Positions 6,174-14,409 of a DNA stretch of 28,391 bases are shown here, in pieces. The DNA is from CAZHMN01 sp964533705 (GTDB taxonomy: Bacteria; Electryoneota; B3-LCP), in the NCBI GenBank assembly GCA_964533705.1, contig CAZHMN010000037.1, positions 1 through 28,391 on the forward strand, written 5' to 3'. Position 1 is the first letter of the stretch. Each line of letters starts with the position of its first letter. The notes under the pieces are model-generated. The model searched no databases and was not told where the DNA came from. It saw nothing but the letters and a program-made list of their open reading frames with translations. The position numbers were made by a program, and so were the translations under genes.

Positions 6174-6273
6174 NNNNNNNNNNNNNNNNNNNNNNNNNNN
6201 NNNNNNNNNNNNNNNNNNNNNNNNNNNNNNNNNNNNNNNNNNNNNNNNNNNNNNNNNNNNNNNNNNNNNNNNN
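6174..6273. other. Scaffold gap of 100 N
   Basis: Exactly 100 unknown bases, a conventional placeholder for a gap of unknown size. The gap removes the 3' end of the RNase G gene. Confidence 0.98.
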
Positions 6274-6275
6274 TC

Positions 6276-7805
6276 GAACTGGGCGGTGACGTCCTTTTTC
6301 TGGCGGTAGGAATAGCCGTGGAATTCGTCTTCGCGCAGGCTGGCATCCTCTTCCAGTTTGATGTAGATCAGGTGCTTAAAGGCGAGCTGTCGCAGGCGGG
6401 ATTTTTTATCGGCGTTTAAAGCCTGCGCCAGTTCGGGGTGAACGGTAAGCTTCACCCGAGGTTCCCGTGTGGACGCACGAAAGCGGCTGATCCAGCGCTC
6501 CAGGCGGGTGATAATGGTCTCTACGGAGGGTACCATACCCGTCCCGTGACAGGTGGGGCAGGGTTCGTTGAAGGTGTAAATCAGGGAAGGACGCAGCCGC
6601 TGTCGGGTCATTTGCAGGATGCCGAAATCACTCAGGGGTAGGATGTCCGTCTTGGCGCGATCGTTGCGCAGACCTCTCTTCAGTTCATCGTACACCTTGC
6701 GGCGGTTTTTCTCATCTTCGAGATCAATGAAATCAATGACGATTAAACCCCCGAGGTCCCTTAAACGAAGCTGCCGGGTGATTTCACGAGCGGCTCGCAG
6801 ATTGATTTTCAGCGAATTTTCTTCATGATCCTTCCTGCCCATGAAACGGCCCGAATTGACGTCAATGACGACCATTGCTTCGGTGTGGTCAATGATGATC
6901 GAACCGCCGCCCTCTAAATGCACTCTCCTTGAGATAATATTTTCGATCTTTTGTTCGATTTTGTAATAATCAAAGATGGGGGTTTTCCCGCGATAGAGTT
7001 TCAGGGCATCCAGGATCTGAGGAGAAACATCCTTTAAATAATGGCCAATCTCCTTATAGAGAGCTTTGGAATCCACCACCAGGATGGAAATGTCCGGCGT
7101 AAAGAGGTCTCGGACTACACTGAAGGCCATGCTCAGATCCTGATAGATCAAGCTGGGGGCACGTTCCGCGTGAATTTTTTTCTCCAATCTCTTCCACTGC
7201 TCCATTAAGTTCTGCAGGTCGCCTCGCAGCTCCTCGACCTGATGACCTTCCGCCACGGTGCGAATGATTAATCCAAAACCGTTGGGACGCAGGGTACGAG
7301 CCATGCTCCGCAACCGTTTGCGTTCCTGAAAGTTGGTAATGCGCCTGGAAATGCCCGAATCGCTTTGCCCGGGGATTAGCACCAGATAGCGCCCTGCCAG
7401 AGAAATCTGTGAAGTAACTCGCGGCCCCTTAGTGCCGATAGGCTCCTTGATGACCTGAACGATAATTTCCTGATTGGTTCGCAGGGGTGCTTTCGCCGTG
7501 CGCCGACCGTTTTCCCCGTTCTCCAGCACCATTTCAACAATGGGGGTGGGAGCCTGTCCGCCGGTGCTGCCCACGCTGGCCACGTCGGAGAAATGGAGGA
7601 AGGCATCCGATTCCCATCCGATATTGACGAAGGCCGCCTGCATTCCCGGAGCCACTTTGCGAACAATCCCCTTATAGATATTTCCCAAAGTCCTCTGATG
7701 CTGGGGACGCTCGACAAATAATTCAGCCAGATCACCGTCTTCCAATATTGCAATGCGCGTTTCCGTCGGTGCGGCGTTGATGATGATTTCCTGTTTTGCT
7801 TTCAT
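6276..7805 (-). CDS. rng: Ribonuclease G (RNase E/G family), 3' end lost in the gap
   Basis: The 510 visible residues are nearly a whole RNase G, which trims 16S rRNA and cleaves mRNA. An S1-like RNA-binding region spans about 36-135 (LGNIYKGIVRKVAPGMQAAFVNI), interrupted by a short insert near 77-105. The catalytic magnesium ligands are Asp315 (VVIDVNSGR) and Asp358 (IDFIDLED), 43 residues apart as in E. coli RNase E. The zinc-link CPTC is at 416-419. The stop codon is inside the N gap; residues read beyond the gap are translated repeats B and C and do not belong to the protein. The start is 2 nt behind the radical SAM gene, showing tight coupling. No RNase E-type degradosome scaffold could be seen, but the gap prevents certainty. 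Confidence 0.93.
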
Positions 7806-7807
7806 TT

Positions 7808-10426
7808 TTATGTAGTTTTATTGTGATTATTTTCGACTGGAACGGGTTCTTTTGTGGGATGATAAGAAACGCCTTCGACGTGCCACCACATGTCCACTCG
7901 TTCGATGTCCCAGGTAGCCATGATTTCCTCCGGGGAGTCAATTGCATTTTCGCCGCTCGCTTCAGCGATCAACCTGATGATTTCTTCCACCCGGGGAATG
8001 GGCCCGGCCACGGCCTTCAGGCCGATCAGTAGATTCTCACCTTCCAGTTCGAGTTTCCAGAGCCCTGGTCTGCCGTCAAAAGCACGCGCTTTTTTGGGTT
8101 GAGTCCGTAATATGGGTATGGTTCGCGAGGATAACAGGTTGATGATGGCATCTCGATAATTATCGAGAGAGCCGCCGTCTCGCTTTTTCGCCCGATACAA
8201 GAAAACGTTCAGTGCACCGATGCTCGGCTGATTCTCCGGTATCTCCAAAACTTCTGTTGCCTGAATGCCCTGAGGAAGCACCTCCTGAAGGCGATCCATT
8301 AACTGCGATGACCACACCGCTCCGATACCGAAATCGAGATACTCTGCTCGCGACGTCATCCCAACGCCAAGTGGGGGCGAGGCTGCCAGTCGCAGGTGGG
8401 GTTTGAATCCTTTGGTAAACTCGAGAGGTACACGCAGTCTGCGAAGAGCCCTCTCTAACACACTTATCACGCTTAGGTGAGCTGAGAATCTCGATTCCTC
8501 TCTTCTTCGGTAAATCAGGCGATAGCGGTGATATGCGCATGGCTCCGATATGGTAGCTGCGGATACAGGTGTGACGTCCACGGGCAAAACAGGCACCTCT
8601 GGACACGGCAAATCGATTCTCTCGTGCAGTCCGCAGAATTGACATCCTTCGACCCGGCAATCCGGGGTGAATTCGCCCTTTGCCGCGTTGTCTTTTTCCG
8701 ATTGTAAGAATTGCGTATCAATACCGACGTCAATGTGATCCCAGGGTAGAACCTCATCGGCAGCGATGGGCGCCGTGAGTTCGGCGGGATCAAGACCAGC
8801 TTGTTGAAATGCCTCATCCCAGCGTTTTGCATAGAATCCATCGCTCCAGGCATCGAATAGTCCGCCTGCCCGGTAGCTGGCTTCGATGGCATCGGCTCCG
8901 CGCCGGTCGCTTCTCGATATTGCCAGCTCAACGCGAGCGATTTCGGGGTCTCGGGCGTCCAATTTAACCATCCAACTTTTTCCCAGACCCCGCCTGAGCA
9001 TCCCCAGGCGCCGGTGCAGCTCCTCCACACCCATCTGTCCTTCCCGCTGGAAAGGCGTGTGCGGTTTCGGTGAAAACGGCGAGACCGAGACGTTCAACTT
9101 CCGTCCCTGGTGGTATCTACCGATTTGTTCGACCCCTCTGACCAAATCTATTATCGCCTGAACGTCCTCCTCGGTCTCCGTCGGCAGCCCGATCATGAAG
9201 TATAATTTCAGGAGGTTCCACCCTTTAGCGTAAGCCAGACGAGCGGCACTCAGGAGAGCTTCATCCGACGTCTGCTTGTTAATAACAGCTCGTAGGCGAG
9301 GTGTGGCCGCTTCGGGTGCGAAAGTCAAGCCTGTACGGGATTGTGCGGAGGCGCGATCGGCCATCCGGGTGGTGAACAGGTCCGGCCTAAGAGATGGAAA
9401 TGAGAGCGAGGCGCGATTTTCCGCTAACAGCGGCTCCAATCCATCTAAAAGTTGATCGAGATAGCGGTAATCCGCCGTCGAGAGGGAGAGCAGGGAAACC
9501 TCGGAATATCCGGTCGCGGCCAGACCTGAGCGAGCTTCGTTCAAGAGATCGGCGACCGGTCTTTCTCGAACCGGCCTGTTGACCAATCCGGGAGCGCAGA
9601 AACGGCATCCTCGGCTGCATCCCCTGGCGATTTCGAGCACTAACCGGTTATGAGTCACTTCCAGATTCGGTACGATGGGAACGGGGGGGTAATGTTCAGG
9701 TAGGAGCGCAGGCGTAATCCGCGCGGTGATGACCGAGGGCAGAGACGAATCCAGCAAGCGCAGGCCGCGATACTTGCCACTCCCGGTATAACGGGGCTGG
9801 TAATATCCCGGGAGATAGACGCCGGGAATCTCGCCCAAAGCCCGAATTTTCCGGCGGCGGGAGGATCCTTTTTTCTTTTCAGCTTTCAGGACTTCCAGTA
9901 TCTCAGGAAAAACGCACTCTCCATCCCCTACCACTATGGCATCGAAGAAGGGCGCAAACGGTTCCGGACTGTAAGCCAAGGGACCGCCACCCAGAATGAG
10001 GGGATCTTCTTCCGCGCGCTTTTCACTCCGCAGGGGCACGCCGCCCAGATCGAGCATAGCGAGAGTGTTGGTAGCGTGCAATTCATACTGCAGATTGACA
10101 CCGAGGAGGTCAAGTTTGTTTAATGGGGTCCTGCTTTCGAGGGTAAAAAGAGGGATTCCTGTCGTCTTTAATCTATTGACGGCGTCGAACCAGGGCATGA
10201 AGACCCGCTCGCAGGCCACGCCTTCGACGCGATTGCCGAGGTGCAGGAGGATTCGCAGACCCAGGTAGGACATCCCCAGTTCGTACAGATCCGGGAAGGC
10301 CAGCGCGACGCGCAGAACCGGCTGATCGGGAAGTCGGGGAAGATTCAATTCCCCGCCGACATAACGATCCGGTCTCTGAACGAAAGGGAGAAAACTTCGC
10401 TTGAGGTATTCTGTGTCCAGATACAT
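7808..10426 (-). CDS. Radical SAM protein of the TIGR03960 type with C-terminal DUF2344 domain
   Basis: The 872-residue protein has an N-terminal region resembling a B12-binding domain (about 1-240), a radical SAM core with the 4Fe-4S motif C270-x3-C274-x2-C277 (IARGCSRGCRFC), a second Cys cluster C590-x4-C595-x2-C598, and a C-terminal DUF2344/TIGR03936 domain from about 632 (FSAHLSVISVLERALRR, then ASPPLGVGM). It fits family TIGR03960 fused to TIGR03936; to my knowledge the reaction is unknown. In many bacteria this gene stands directly before rng, rplU and rpmA, as here, which suggests a role in rRNA or tRNA modification (inference). The start lacks a good ribosome site and lies 9 nt behind the previous gene, so coupling is likely. 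Confidence 0.88.
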   Translation of the reverse strand: MYLDTEYLKRSFLPFVQRPDRYVGGELNLPRLPDQPVLRVALAFPDLYELGMSYLGLRILLHLGNRVEGVACERVFMPWFDAVNRLKTTGIPLFTLESRTPLNKLDLLGVNLQYELHATNTLAMLDLGGVPLRSEKRAEEDPLILGGGPLAYSPEPFAPFFDAIVVGDGECVFPEILEVLKAEKKKGSSRRRKIRALGEIPGVYLPGYYQPRYTGSGKYRGLRLLDSSLPSVITARITPALLPEHYPPVPIVPNLEVTHNRLVLEIARGCSRGCRFCAPGLVNRPVRERPVADLLNEARSGLAATGYSEVSLLSLSTADYRYLDQLLDGLEPLLAENRASLSFPSLRPDLFTTRMADRASAQSRTGLTFAPEAATPRLRAVINKQTSDEALLSAARLAYAKGWNLLKLYFMIGLPTETEEDVQAIIDLVRGVEQIGRYHQGRKLNVSVSPFSPKPHTPFQREGQMGVEELHRRLGMLRRGLGKSWMVKLDARDPEIARVELAISRSDRRGADAIEASYRAGGLFDAWSDGFYAKRWDEAFQQAGLDPAELTAPIAADEVLPWDHIDVGIDTQFLQSEKDNAAKGEFTPDCRVEGCQFCGLHERIDLPCPEVPVLPVDVTPVSAATISEPCAYHRYRLIYRRREESRFSAHLSVISVLERALRRLRVPLEFTKGFKPHLRLAASPPLGVGMTSRAEYLDFGIGAVWSSQLMDRLQEVLPQGIQATEVLEIPENQPSIGALNVFLYRAKKRDGGSLDNYRDAIINLLSSRTIPILRTQPKKARAFDGRPGLWKLELEGENLLIGLKAVAGPIPRVEEIIRLIAEASGENAIDSPEEIMATWDIERVDMWWHVEGVSYHPTKEPVPVENNHNKTT

Positions 10427-10434
10427 CCGGGGTT

Positions 10435-10992
10435 TCAGGATAGGTACGCAAAAAGAGCGCGATACCGATCCCCGATTTTCCCCGCTCTGGTTTTGACCAG
10501 GAAGTTAAAGACCGCGTCCCCATCCAGGCGTGAAAGTGATCCTCTTATTTTTGCGCCACTTAGACCGCAGGCGAAGAGCGAGAGCGGTGTAGCGCGAGGC
10601 GAGAGATCCACAGCAACGGTAGGTTCAAGCTTGCGCAGTCTCTGCAAAAGAGCACTCTTGGGGAAACGCCCCAAGAAAAGGTCCTGTCGATAAAAGGGAT
10701 GAACCTTTAAGTTAGGCGTCGTTTTCACCCAGTGTCGAAACTCGTTGGGGACGAGCAGGTGCAGCCGAACGCCTTTCAGAGTTTTCAGAAGCATTTCGCA
10801 ATTGGATACCGCTGCATCAAAGGCATTCGCTTCGACTGGCATGACCAGTAGCCAGTCTTCCGGCTTATCTATCAGCCGGCCAAAATCCAGAGGGGAATCC
10901 GGGGACGATTTAAGCCGTCTTACAATGAAAAATGCGGCAATTCGCGCCCAGGCATTCCTCATAATTTTCTTTAATTGGTTTTGAACTTGCAT
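10435..10992 (-). CDS. Putative glycosyltransferase family 9-like protein, N-terminal domain only
   Basis: The 185-residue protein resembles the N-terminal half of heptosyltransferase-like (GT9) enzymes: DWLLVMPVEANAFDAA near the start, LLKTLKGVRLHLLVPNEF, a stretch with VAVDLSPRATPLSLFACGLSGAKIRG that fits the second Rossmann-like half-fold, and RLDGDAVFNFLV. Complete GT9 enzymes have about 330-350 residues with a nucleotide-sugar-binding C-terminal half that is missing here, so activity is doubtful. The frame ends cleanly and the radical SAM gene starts 9 nt later. Met11 is a possible alternative start; neither has a strong ribosome site. The family assignment is by eye and moderate. Confidence 0.6.
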   Translation of the reverse strand: MQVQNQLKKIMRNAWARIAAFFIVRRLKSSPDSPLDFGRLIDKPEDWLLVMPVEANAFDAAVSNCEMLLKTLKGVRLHLLVPNEFRHWVKTTPNLKVHPFYRQDLFLGRFPKSALLQRLRKLEPTVAVDLSPRATPLSLFACGLSGAKIRGSLSRLDGDAVFNFLVKTRAGKIGDRYRALFAYLS

Positions 10993-11022
10993 ATTTCAGC
11001 GGGTCCCGCATAGCATAATGTA

Positions 11023-11041
11023 TGATCCAACAGGTGGATCA
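11023..11041. repeat. Inverted repeat at the corC-like stop codon
   Basis: TGATCCA-N5-TGGATCA, perfect 7-bp arms; the right arm includes the stop codon of the CBS-domain gene. There is no T-run, so it may stabilise the mRNA end or bind a protein rather than terminate. Confidence 0.4.
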
Positions 11042-12340
11042 TTCCGTCTCACTACTCTCGTGCGGGGCTCTCTTTTCAATGCGGATCTTCCCGATTCTTT
11101 TTCCGGAAAGCTCTTCAATGGTGAAGTGGAGATTTCCGTAATTCAGGGTTTCTTTCGGCCTCGGTAGATCTCCGGTCTGCGAAAAGATGAATCCTCCCAG
11201 CGTTTCATAATCGTCAGTTTCCGGGAGAATTTCATCCCCAAGAACTTCGTTCAATTCACCGATATTGATTCGGGCATCCGCGACCAGGATATTTTCATCT
11301 ACCCATTGGTAGAGAGGAACTTCTCTATCGTATTCGTCTTGAATTTCTCCGACGATTTCTTCGAGGACGTCTTCCAGGGTCACCAGCCCCGCGGTTCCGC
11401 CGTATTCGTCAACGACGATGGCCAGGTGGGATTTGTCTTTTTGAAATTGGCGCAGCAGGTCATCAATCTTTTTGCCTTCCGGGACGAAATAAGCTTTACG
11501 CAGGATGTTGGCTATCTCAACTTCCCGGTCCCCGTTTTCCAGGTAAGGAAGCAGATCTTTGACGTGTATCAATCCGGCGATATTATCCAGGTTTTCGTTG
11601 TATATGGGGATACGGGAATGACCTTTTTCCTTCACCAACTTGATAACGTCCCTTACGGTCGAGGTAATGGGAAGGCAGACAACGTCCACCCTGGGTACCA
11701 TGATTTCCCTGACCGTAGTCTCGGAAATCTCGAAGATGCCCTGAATCATCTCCTTTTCGTCTTCTTCCAGGGCGCCGCGCTCGCCCGAAACCTCGACCAG
11801 AGTCTTTATTTCGTCCTCCGATATCGTGAGTCTGTGGCGTTCCACCCGCAGGGCGCGCGAAACTCCGCTGGAAAGCAAATTCAACAGGCAAGTGACGGGA
11901 AAGAGCAGGCGACGAATCACGTCAATGGGAAGAGCCGTCCATAAAGCCCAGGTTTGGGCGTGTTTCAAGGCCATAATCTTGGGCGTAATTTCACCGATTA
12001 TGAGTATGATGCCGGTGATCAGCAGGATCTCGATTGCCAAACTGAGGGCGGCCGGAAAGCCGATTGCTTCGGATAAGCGCAAGGATAAGACAGCACCGAT
12101 GACCGCCGCAGCGACATTGACCAGCGCATTACCCGTCAGAATCGTAATGAGAAGATCTTTGGGTCGGTCCAGCAGACGAACGACCCTCCTCGAACGGAGG
12201 TCTTTGGCCTCTTTGAGGTTGGCAATTGTACTTTGAGTCAGGGAGAAAAAGGCTGTCTCAGATGATGAGAAAAAAGCAGAGAAAACCAGACAGATTCCCA
12301 AACCCAGCAGGAGAAATCCTGCGCCTAAACCATCTTCCAC
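11039..12340 (-). CDS. CNNM/CBS-domain membrane protein, CorC/HlyC type
   Basis: The 433-residue protein has the hemolysin C/CorC layout. An N-terminal CNNM (DUF21) membrane domain covers about 1-180, with SAFFSSSETAFFSL and IGEITPKIMAL as conserved marks. Two CBS domains follow (about 200-325; REIMVPRVDVVCL, GHSRIPIY, VVDEYGGTAGLVTLEDVLEEIVGEI). A C-terminal CorC_HlyC domain (about 340-425) contains DYETLGGFI. Relatives take part in magnesium/cobalt efflux or transport control. The gene order phoH-ybeY-CBS protein is a widespread conserved cluster. Motifs are complete. Confidence 0.92.
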   Translation of the reverse strand: MEDGLGAGFLLLGLGICLVFSAFFSSSETAFFSLTQSTIANLKEAKDLRSRRVVRLLDRPKDLLITILTGNALVNVAAAVIGAVLSLRLSEAIGFPAALSLAIEILLITGIILIIGEITPKIMALKHAQTWALWTALPIDVIRRLLFPVTCLLNLLSSGVSRALRVERHRLTISEDEIKTLVEVSGERGALEEDEKEMIQGIFEISETTVREIMVPRVDVVCLPITSTVRDVIKLVKEKGHSRIPIYNENLDNIAGLIHVKDLLPYLENGDREVEIANILRKAYFVPEGKKIDDLLRQFQKDKSHLAIVVDEYGGTAGLVTLEDVLEEIVGEIQDEYDREVPLYQWVDENILVADARINIGELNEVLGDEILPETDDYETLGGFIFSQTGDLPRPKETLNYGNLHFTIEELSGKRIGKIRIEKRAPHESSETE

Positions 12341-12408
12341 TATTTTGTCGCAGCTATTTAGCTACCTGATTTCGATTTCCGAAAGAATAAACTATATTAG
12401 GCTTACAC

Positions 12409-12855
12409 TCAACCTAAGCCCGATAAGTACTTTTCTCCGTGCCGGAGCATTCGATCACGTTTCTCATCGGTGGCATCGCTCCAGCCGCCTATATGCAGAA
12501 TACCGTGTATCAACAGTCTCGCCAGGGCTTTTTGCACTGACTCCGAATTTTCCAGCGCTTGCACCCGCGCCTGATCCAGATTGATGTAGATCTCGCCGCC
12601 ATCTCCTTCATCACCATCAACCGGAAAGGCCATGACGTCGGTTGTCTCATCGCGCTGCAGGAAAAGCCTGTTTAGGCGTCGAAGTTCGGCATCATCTGCA
12701 ATAACTATTTCTAAGTGATAAAACCAATTCTCTCTTGAAAGAACCCGGCGCGCTAAATCCTCCAACACTTTCAAATCGGGCGATCCGTGGGGATGCGCCA
12801 AAATAACCGAAACTGAACCACTCACATTATTACTTCCGGCGTTTGAACCCACCAA
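12409..12855 (-). CDS. ybeY: Endoribonuclease YbeY, Asp-ligand variant
   Basis: YbeY is a zinc-dependent protein needed for 16S rRNA 3'-end maturation and ribosome quality control. In this 148-residue protein RDETTDVMAFP (69-79) and GEIYIN are family marks. The metal site reads H117-G-I-L-H121-I-G-G-W-S-D127, where the usual third His is Asp. That substitution is, as far as I know, frequent in Bacteroidetes YbeY, so the site is probably functional and supports an FCB-type host. The first dozen residues are poorly conserved, so translation could begin downstream. It lies between phoH and the CBS-domain gene. Confidence 0.9.
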   Translation of the reverse strand: MVGSNAGSNNVSGSVSVILAHPHGSPDLKVLEDLARRVLSRENWFYHLEIVIADDAELRRLNRLFLQRDETTDVMAFPVDGDEGDGGEIYINLDQARVQALENSESVQKALARLLIHGILHIGGWSDATDEKRDRMLRHGEKYLSGLG

Positions 12856-12929
12856 AATTCAGCCACATTCAATAGCTAAGAATATTCCAGACTATGAAGG
12901 TGATACTCGTATTGATTTACCTATTAATG

Positions 12930-12954
12930 GCGCATTGCGCTCCTTGCAATGCGC
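12930..12954 (-). repeat. Hairpin between phoH and ybeY
   Basis: GCGCATTGC (12930-12938) and GCAATGCGC (12946-12954) form a perfect 9-bp stem directly behind the phoH stop. No T-run follows on either strand, so it is not a typical terminator; mRNA stabilisation or a REP-like element is more likely. Confidence 0.5.
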
Positions 12955-14010
12955 TTACTTCGACTGATCCTGACCGCTCCCTTGAACACCGTTATTCCGG
13001 TATTCCTGATAAGCGGTTATGATACGCCGCACCAATTCGTGCCTCACGGCGTCTTCTTCCGTCAATTCGACGAAAACAATCCCAGAGATATTTTTCAAAA
13101 CCGATGGAGCCTGAAGCAATCCCGACTCTTCCTTTTTCGGCAGGTCGATTTGGGTCTTGTCGCCTGTGATTAAGGCTTTTGATCGGGTTCCCAACCGGGT
13201 CAAAAACATCATCATCTGTTCGGCAGTCGTATTTTGGGCTTCGTCTAAGATAACGTAGGAATCCGACAGCGTTCTGCCCCGCATGTAAGCCAGGGGAGCA
13301 ATTTCAATGGCATTGCGCTCGATCAAGCGTTTAACCCGTTCGATGGGGATCATCTCCATTAAAGCGTCGTAGAGCGGACGGAAATAGGGATCAACTTTTT
13401 CCTTCAAGTCGCCCGGGAGAAAGCCCAAGTTTTCACCCGCTTCAACGGCCGGACGGACCAGCACGATGCGGTTCACTTTGCGGCGCACCAGCGCTTCAAC
13501 GGCCATCGCCACCGCCAGGTAAGTTTTTCCCGTGCCGGCGGGCCCGATGGCGAAGACAATATCGTTGGATTTGGTGGCCTGGTAGTATCGCTCCTGGTTC
13601 GGAGAGCGCATATGAATACGCTTTTGTGGCGTTTCTATCGAGGATAAGCCCGATGGGATCTCACGGGCTTCCAGTTGTTCCCCGCTGGACATGATCCGCA
13701 AAACAGTCTCAACGTCTTCACTCTCAACTCGACCTCGCTTGCGGGCAATCTTCAGGAGTTCCTCGATGACTGCTTTCGCCTGAGCGGTGGCGGGGGGATC
13801 TCCCATAATAACGATCGTTTCACCGTTCGCAACCAGCTTAGCAGTAAGGCAAACGCGTAAGACCTTCAAATTGCGATCGTGCACACCGGCCAGGGCAAAG
13901 AGTTCACCCTCCTTTAAGGGAATCTCGAGGCGATTACTTGGCTGGGCTTGGTCGGTACCTGTCACATTCTGGCTTTCTGTTTCAAGGTTTTCAGTCTTCG
14001 TCTTCACCAT
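12955..14010 (-). CDS. PhoH family ATPase
   Basis: The 351-residue protein is PhoH/YbeZ: an N-terminal KH-like segment (about 28-110), then a P-loop ATPase with Walker A GPAGTGKT (156-163) and Walker B YVILDEAQN (252-260), plus ALITGDKTQIDLP. YbeZ-type PhoH proteins bind RNA and partner YbeY in rRNA processing, which fits the adjacent gene. The start lacks an evident Shine-Dalgarno sequence and sits only about 15 nt behind the T-run of an intrinsic terminator, so expression probably depends on read-through. Confidence 0.93.
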   Translation of the reverse strand: MVKTKTENLETESQNVTGTDQAQPSNRLEIPLKEGELFALAGVHDRNLKVLRVCLTAKLVANGETIVIMGDPPATAQAKAVIEELLKIARKRGRVESEDVETVLRIMSSGEQLEAREIPSGLSSIETPQKRIHMRSPNQERYYQATKSNDIVFAIGPAGTGKTYLAVAMAVEALVRRKVNRIVLVRPAVEAGENLGFLPGDLKEKVDPYFRPLYDALMEMIPIERVKRLIERNAIEIAPLAYMRGRTLSDSYVILDEAQNTTAEQMMMFLTRLGTRSKALITGDKTQIDLPKKEESGLLQAPSVLKNISGIVFVELTEEDAVRHELVRRIITAYQEYRNNGVQGSGQDQSK

Positions 14011-14021
14011 GCTGTCGTCGC

Positions 14022-14064
14022 AAAGAAAAAGCTCCGGCTGGTTTAAGGAATCAGCAGCCAGAGC
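14022..14064 (-). terminator. Intrinsic terminator just ahead of phoH
   Basis: On the minus strand GCTCTGGCTG (14064-14055) and CAGCCGGAGC (14040-14031) make a 10-bp stem with one G-U pair and a 14-nt loop, followed by TTTTTCTTT. It ends about 12 bp before the phoH start codon, so it either ends a small RNA or attenuates phoH. Confidence 0.75.
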
Positions 14065-14297
14065 GCATTTTGGCTATATTCCCTCCATGCCCGATAAAAG
14101 CGGTCAAAAAAACCCCGACCGGTTCCACCCGGCGAAAGGATGCTTTGGCATTGTCTTTGGGGTTGATCCTCCAAGAGGAACGTTAACTTCTTTTGGACTG
14201 CAGAACTAAGCCGATAACGGCAATTTATTTGAGTTAATCCCAAATTACCAATTCCAGGGAACAATCAGGACAGGCTCCCATTCATCTATTCATCTCA
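14026..14297 (-). ncRNA. Candidate small RNA or attenuating leader of phoH
   Basis: A near-consensus promoter and a strong intrinsic terminator bracket about 270 nt with no convincing gene. Foldable parts include GCCG-TTAT-CGGC, CCTC-TTG-GAGG, CCGG-N6-CCGG, CGGTC...GACCG, and an AACCCC/GGGGTT pairing enclosing several of them; TTCCCT near the 5' end can pair with AGGGAA near the 3' end. I recognise no tmRNA, RNase P, SRP or known riboswitch core. The alternative is a 73-residue frame from a TTG codon (14264-14043), which lacks a ribosome site and ends inside the terminator loop. Confidence 0.45.
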
Positions 14298-14303
14298 GCA
14301 TAT

Positions 14304-14332
14304 AAGATAAACATAATTTCCGGGTTTGTCAA
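14304..14332 (-). promoter_or_regulatory. Strong sigma-70 promoter upstream of the phoH leader
   Basis: On the minus strand a perfect TTGACA (14332-14327) and TATCTT (14309-14304) with exactly 17 bp between. The predicted start near 14297 lies about 290 nt ahead of the phoH ATG. Confidence 0.65.
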
Positions 14333-14409
14333 GTTAAATTTTCTCATCTACTGGCGAAACCAGCAAATTTACCCTCATTTCATTGCCTTGGCACTCCCCC
14401 AGTGAACAG

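Larger units (their letters stand above)
14011..14409. other. Intergenic region before phoH
   Basis: These 399 bp carry a strong minus-strand promoter, a potentially structured transcribed stretch and an intrinsic terminator, each listed separately. The 80 bp between the promoter and the NUDIX stop codon show nothing recognisable. Confidence 0.6.

Noticed and set aside
8160..9030. Minus-strand frames of 166 and 171 residues in a second frame
   Set aside because: They overlap the radical SAM gene in another frame and match no family pattern.
11306..11944. 212-residue plus-strand frame
   Set aside because: Antisense to the CNNM/CBS-domain gene, with no ribosome site.
14043..14264. 73-residue minus frame starting with TTG
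   Set aside because: No ribosome site, no recognised family, and it ends in the loop of an intrinsic terminator. Kept only as the alternative to the small RNA.
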